Source: Polytrichum commune (taxonomy: Eukaryota; Streptophyta; Polytrichopsida; Polytrichales; Polytrichaceae). Taken from it: DNA of 64,000 bases. The number at the start of each line of letters is the position of its first letter. Position 1 is the stretch's first letter. The notes under the pieces were generated by a model. That model made no database searches. It was not told the DNA's origin and was given only the letters and a program-made list of their open reading frames with translations. The stretch covers positions 7,748,001 to 7,812,000 of the forward strand of contig OX485803.1 in assembly GCA_950295325.1 (NCBI GenBank), given 5' to 3'. Below are positions 60,821 to 64,000 of this stretch, one piece after another. The translations under genes and the position numbers were made by a program.

Positions 60821-60985
60821 AAAAAAAAAAAAAAAAAAAAAAAACTTCGGTCTCCGGAGGAGGCCGGAGTGACTAGAGTGTCTCTTCACAGAACATCCTT
60901 AGCCACGCCCTAGGGCAATGGTGTTAGATGTAGAACTACTTCACCCTTTTCAAGGAGTAGACACTATTAGTAACAAATAGCCGAT
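60821..60985 (-). mobile_element. Truncated copy of the same SINE with an A/T tail
   Basis: From about 60845 the plus strand reads CTTCGGTCTCCGGAGGAGGC and aligns with 59015 onwards (shared CCGG..GTGA, AGTGTC, CACCCTTTTCAAGGAG, ACACTATTAGTAAC). Only the 3' half of the SINE is present. On the plus strand it is preceded by 24 A residues (60821-60844), which is an oligo-T tail on the SINE strand. Confidence 0.6.
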
Positions 60986-60986
60986 T

Positions 60987-61007
60987 AACCGGTAACCGGT
61001 AACCGGT
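60987..61007 (+). repeat. Three tandem AACCGGT units
   Basis: AACCGGTAACCGGTAACCGGT, three perfect 7-bp units directly after the SINE fragment. Each unit contains the palindrome ACCGGT. Confidence 0.85.
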
Positions 61008-61009
61008 AG

Positions 61010-62399
61010 TATGTGGTAGTTTTTTAGTAGGGTTTATCTAGTGAAGTGGCATTCTTTATATTTTGGGGTGTACTGAGCTTGAAGGTTTGAGACAGATTGT
61101 TTGTTCTCTAGTCTACGTTTATGGACTAGTATTGAATGTGCATATTGTGTGGCGATAATGTTAATTTGTTGGAATGTGTTTATTTTTATTTTTATGAGAG
61201 GGAGTTTAAGTATTGTTTCTAGGTTTTGCATTGATGGGATGTGTGTAGTGGCTCTTGCACCTACGACTAGTACCATGAGTGGGGCTACATTCCAACCCCT
61301 TGTGATAATGTTATTGATGAGCGGTTGGTATTTTGTGGTTTTTCTATCGAGGGTTTCTGCTGTAAATTTGTCATTGCAGTATGTAATTTCTATGAATTGT
61401 ATTGTGATTCCGGTTGTAGGGGTTTTTGGTGGGGGTGGTTATATGGATGTCCTATGACGCATATTATGTATGGTTTAAACATGGCGTTGCAGTGGCATCT
61501 CTGGGTGCCACATGTGCATGGTAATAGCCATGTTGGCACAATATTTTCTTGAGGTCGTTCGTTGTACGCTCCCGCATTCCTAAGTGTGTAGTGTCTAGAT
61601 ATTTTATTTGATAAAATTAATTTACATATTTCCCATACAACTTTGTTATGTCATTTTGTTACGAGTGTTGATAACTCCACTTTAAGCCATGCTCGTGCCT
61701 ACTTAGGTTATTTGGGTAGAAATGATACTCTCAGCAAAATGTTATAGCAACACATCACTCCAAATGATAACCCACACTAGTTACACAAAACAATGTAGTC
61801 CTTCATGTTTTCCTAAATTCCTCTCCTAAATGATCAATTGTTTGTTTCAAGATTTGATGAGGTGGAAAATGGCTCCTCCATGGAGTCAAGAGTTGGATGA
61901 TGATATGTAAAATATGTATTGCATACCCAAGGAGGGAGAGAGGGAACTATTGTATATGGGTGTAGTACCTCTCATTCATTCAACATAAAAGCCCTAACAT
62001 AATATGCAACCCAAAGGTTATTATTTTTAGTTGACATCGGATACAACTCTGGAGACCCAGATATAGCTTACATATGGCCATTTCAAATGAACCAGCCACA
62101 AACTATTGCGGGTCAAGTTTTTATGTTGGATGGATGAGAGGTATGCTCGTATGTGATAATTTCCTTTCTCCCCCAAGGAGGGGGCTAGAGTGTGGCAATG
62201 TGCAGATGACTCATCCATAGAGAAGGTGAAAGTGTTGTAAATGACTTCTTTTACGGCTTTAAAAACCTTTGCATTGCTCATTGCCCCCTTTGCACATGGC
62301 TTTAGCATAACTAGAATTAAACCTAAAAGCCCTTGTAAAAAACATGGCCTCCACACCATGGACACTATCTAATCCCAAGCCAAGTCGGCAAAAGGACGC
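61010..62399. other. No supported gene
   Basis: Plus-strand frames at 61101-61457 and 61325-61552 overlap in different frames and have no recognisable domain. The first has hydrophobic stretches, which in AT-rich DNA is expected by chance. The segment near 62130 matches 50060-50130. Confidence 0.35.
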
Positions 62400-62830
62400 A
62401 ACATTATTCAAAGAGGAGGTTTTAAAACCTCAAGCACCAACCCTCCCATCGGTACCTAGAGATGAGGCAAGACTACACTAAGACCTTTGAAGTGTCGCCT
62501 CTAGCCCTTGTGTTGGGTTGCTCTTAGTAGCTACGACGAGGGCGCAAGGAGCTTCATTAACAAAAACCGATGGTAAGGTAGATGAGTGGTAAGGCATTTG
62601 GTCTTGCTTCAAAAACTATCCAACAGGTCATTGCTTAGTGCATAAAACAATGAACATGTGTGAAAACTACTGAACTAAGACCTACTAAAAAATCTCCATA
62701 ACAAGTTCTTGTAGGCGCACTAGGATAGCCGGGAAACCTCTACCATAACCGAGAGAGAGCTTTTACTCAATTTTTAGAGAAGACTTTGCTTAACTTATTT
62801 GGCAAAACCATGTGGAGATGGACCTTTATG
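62400..62830 (-). repeat. Dispersed non-coding repeat, copy B (inverted relative to 22 kb)
   Basis: Reverse complement relative of 22086-22500, alignable over about 400 bp with many differences. It ends shortly before the pogo-like element. Confidence 0.55.
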
Positions 62831-62919
62831 CTACTTAGAAAATGGTAACTCTAAGTTAATCTAGTGAGATCCAATTGGAACAAGTCAGTCCTCTCCCTAT
62901 GGAAGCCTTGTTTTCAATA

Positions 62920-63561
62920 CAGTAACCTCCTGTTTAAGTACGCAACTTGAACATGCGCAGTTTGCGCGTACTTAGCTGGTAGGTGCGTACTTTAGGGTTT
63001 CCCAAATTGCTTGTGTTTCACTATAGCCGGTAGGTGTGTACTTTAGGGTTTAAGGTTTCCCAAATCGCTTGTGTTTCGCTACAATGTCGAAGAAACCAAA
63101 CGGAAAGCGTCTCAATGAGCAACAACGTTGTGAAATCATCTTGAAGCTTAGCAGAACGAATACTCCGAGTAAAAGGGTTCTAGCCCGAGAGTACATCGTT
63201 AGTGAACGCGATGTTAACACTCAGGAACTGAATGTCGGTTTAGAAAACGGAGTTATATTCTAGGGTTTTGACTCTCTTTATAAGCATGTTCTTGACATCG
63301 AGGATTAGCTGTTTTGCCTTGAAGTTCAAGCAGAAGCAGAGGAAATTTTTGATGGCCTTAAGAAACCGTTTGAATCATTACAGAGCAAGATCCGAGTGGT
63401 CGGCCTCAAAGCCAAACACAAAAAACTTCAAAACTTACGCCAAATGACGATTCACGACATGTTCAATTAAGAAATCTTGAACCCTAATTTTTTTGCCAAA
63501 AAATGCGTACTTAACCAGGATGCATACTTAAACGAGTGTGTACTTAAGTGGGAGGTTACTG
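62920..63561 (+). mobile_element. Pogo/Tigger-like element, internally deleted, TA target duplication
   Basis: The ends CAGTAACCTCC....TTAAGTACGCA and the imperfect complement (GTGTACTTAAGTGGGAGGTTACTG on the right) are flanked by TA (62918-62919 and 63562-63563). The 642-bp element keeps both ends of a transposase gene and a 5' leader with a duplicated block (62974-63024 and 63025-63083, sharing GGTAGGTG.GTACTTTAGGGT). Confidence 0.85.
63084..63470 (+). pseudogene. Pogo/Tigger transposase, N- and C-terminal remnants
   Basis: The first part (63084-63263) starts MSKKPNGKRLNEQQRCEIIL and continues KLSRTNTPSKRVLAREYIVS, the helix-turn-helix that opens pogo/CENP-B-type transposases. It then stops. 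A second segment (63324-63470) ends KHKKLQNLRQMTIHDMFN, the family's terminal (R/Q).(S/T)I..(M/Y)F motif. The DDE catalytic core is absent. It is an internal-deletion derivative like the 49 kb element but from a different subfamily, since the ends differ. Confidence 0.65.
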
Positions 63562-63603
63562 TAGAGCCCCTTTCACCTCCCCTAGAACGAATGAATTACC
63601 TAA

Positions 63604-63998
63604 GGGCATCTGTAGTGGATCTAGGTAAAGCTCACTACAAACCAAAACCTATCTTTTGACTGACCTAAAATTAGAAACTGAAATTACCATCATTAGAAGC
63701 ACACCTAAATAAACGTGAGATATTTCTCAAGAAAAAAGAATTGTAAAAATTTGACGTAGGTGAAATCCCTCATTGAAAACACCACATTTTCAAAATTTAG
63801 AGGGAGTGCACCAAATCTTGCTTTAAAATGGAAAGATCCTCCCACACTCCCTCCAAATTTTTGACATTTAGAGGGAGTGTGGGAGGATCTGTCCATTTTT
63901 AAGCAAGATTTGGTGCACTCCCTCTAAATTTTGAGCAATTTTAAGCAAGATAGGTCTTGGTTTGCAGTGAGCTTTACCTAGTTGCATTGCTGATGCTC
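63604..63998. mobile_element. Foldback MITE, PIF/Harbinger-like, at the window edge
   Basis: The left end GGGCATCTGTAGTGGATCTA and the right end, reverse complement GAGCATCAGCAATGCAACTA, continue as a shared inverted repeat AGGTAAAGCTCACT(A/G)CAAA over about 54 bp. TAA precedes the left end (63601-63603) and TA is the last readable sequence on the right (63999-64000), fitting a 3-bp TAA duplication whose third base lies outside the window. GGGCATC ends with a TAA/TTA duplication are typical of PIF/Harbinger MITEs. Confidence 0.7.
63791..63932. repeat. Long hairpin inside the MITE
   Basis: The left arm 63791-63860 starts CAAAATTTAGAGGGAGTGCA. The right arm 63867-63932 is its near-perfect complement, with a loop of only about 6-10 bases. 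A transcript from either strand would fold into a 65-70 bp stem with few mismatches. This is a possible source of small RNAs, or only the core of a nested foldback element. Confidence 0.85.
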
Positions 63999-64000
63999 TA

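Noticed and set aside
1-64000. CRISPR arrays, bacterial operons or phage-like modules
   Set aside because: No regularly spaced short repeats and no prokaryotic gene layout; introns and transposon types show a plant nuclear genome.

Overview
The window is nuclear DNA of a land plant. It has U2-type introns with GT-AG borders, plant-type genes (a NusB-domain protein with a transit-peptide-like N-terminus, an OPA3-like protein, a plant-style acireductone dioxygenase), two interstitial TTTAGGG tracts, and a plant mix of transposons (Helitron, Ty1/copia, hAT, Mutator-like, pogo/Tigger-like, a PIF/Harbinger-like MITE, a tRNA-derived SINE). I cannot name the species. Three intact multi-exon genes could be rebuilt with every exon phase agreeing: an OPA3-like gene (1051-2657, +), a NusB-domain gene (22985-27204, +) and an acireductone dioxygenase gene (44141-46850, -).

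From about 5.3 to 14.5 kb lies a decayed Helitron. Its RepHel reading frame (7787 to about 11850) keeps the HUH and tyrosine motifs of Rep and the Walker motifs of a Pif1-type helicase, but carries six in-frame stops and one frameshift. It is surrounded by same-strand fragments of unrelated host genes: DUF1499, a START-domain (EDR2-like) piece, an ARIADNE-like RBR ligase piece, and the C-terminal half of NOP14. The helicase frame runs directly into a NOP14 exon that ends in a splice donor, so the layout predicts a helicase-NOP14 chimeric transcript. A 173-bp perfect direct repeat (5901-6073 and 19621-19793) brackets this whole accessory block.

From 15.7 to 19.1 kb is a TATA-equipped unit encoding a 209-aa protein I do not recognise, then an exon-like ORF resembling the second half of a GIY-YIG nuclease, then a 1355-bp foldback Mutator-like element with an exact 9-bp target duplication.

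From 32 to 35.5 kb a 3'-truncated copia element (LTR, initiator-Met primer site, gag with zinc knuckle, DSGA protease, start of integrase) is interrupted in gag by a 1393-bp hAT element with an 18-bp perfect terminal repeat and an 8-bp target duplication. Removing it restores the gag frame. From 36.4 to 39.6 kb is a decayed multi-exon gene ending in an Ulp1/C48-like protease domain.

The last 15 kb is repeat-dominated. It holds two related pogo/Tigger derivatives that keep matching transposase C-termini (49.1 and 62.9 kb), a 912-bp terminal-inverted-repeat element (58.0 kb), a minus-strand SINE with an 11-bp target duplication plus a truncated sibling (59.0 and 60.8 kb), and a foldback MITE at the right edge with a long internal hairpin. 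About 27.2-32.0, 41.5-44.1 and 49.7-58.0 kb hold only short decayed ORFs and diverged repeats.
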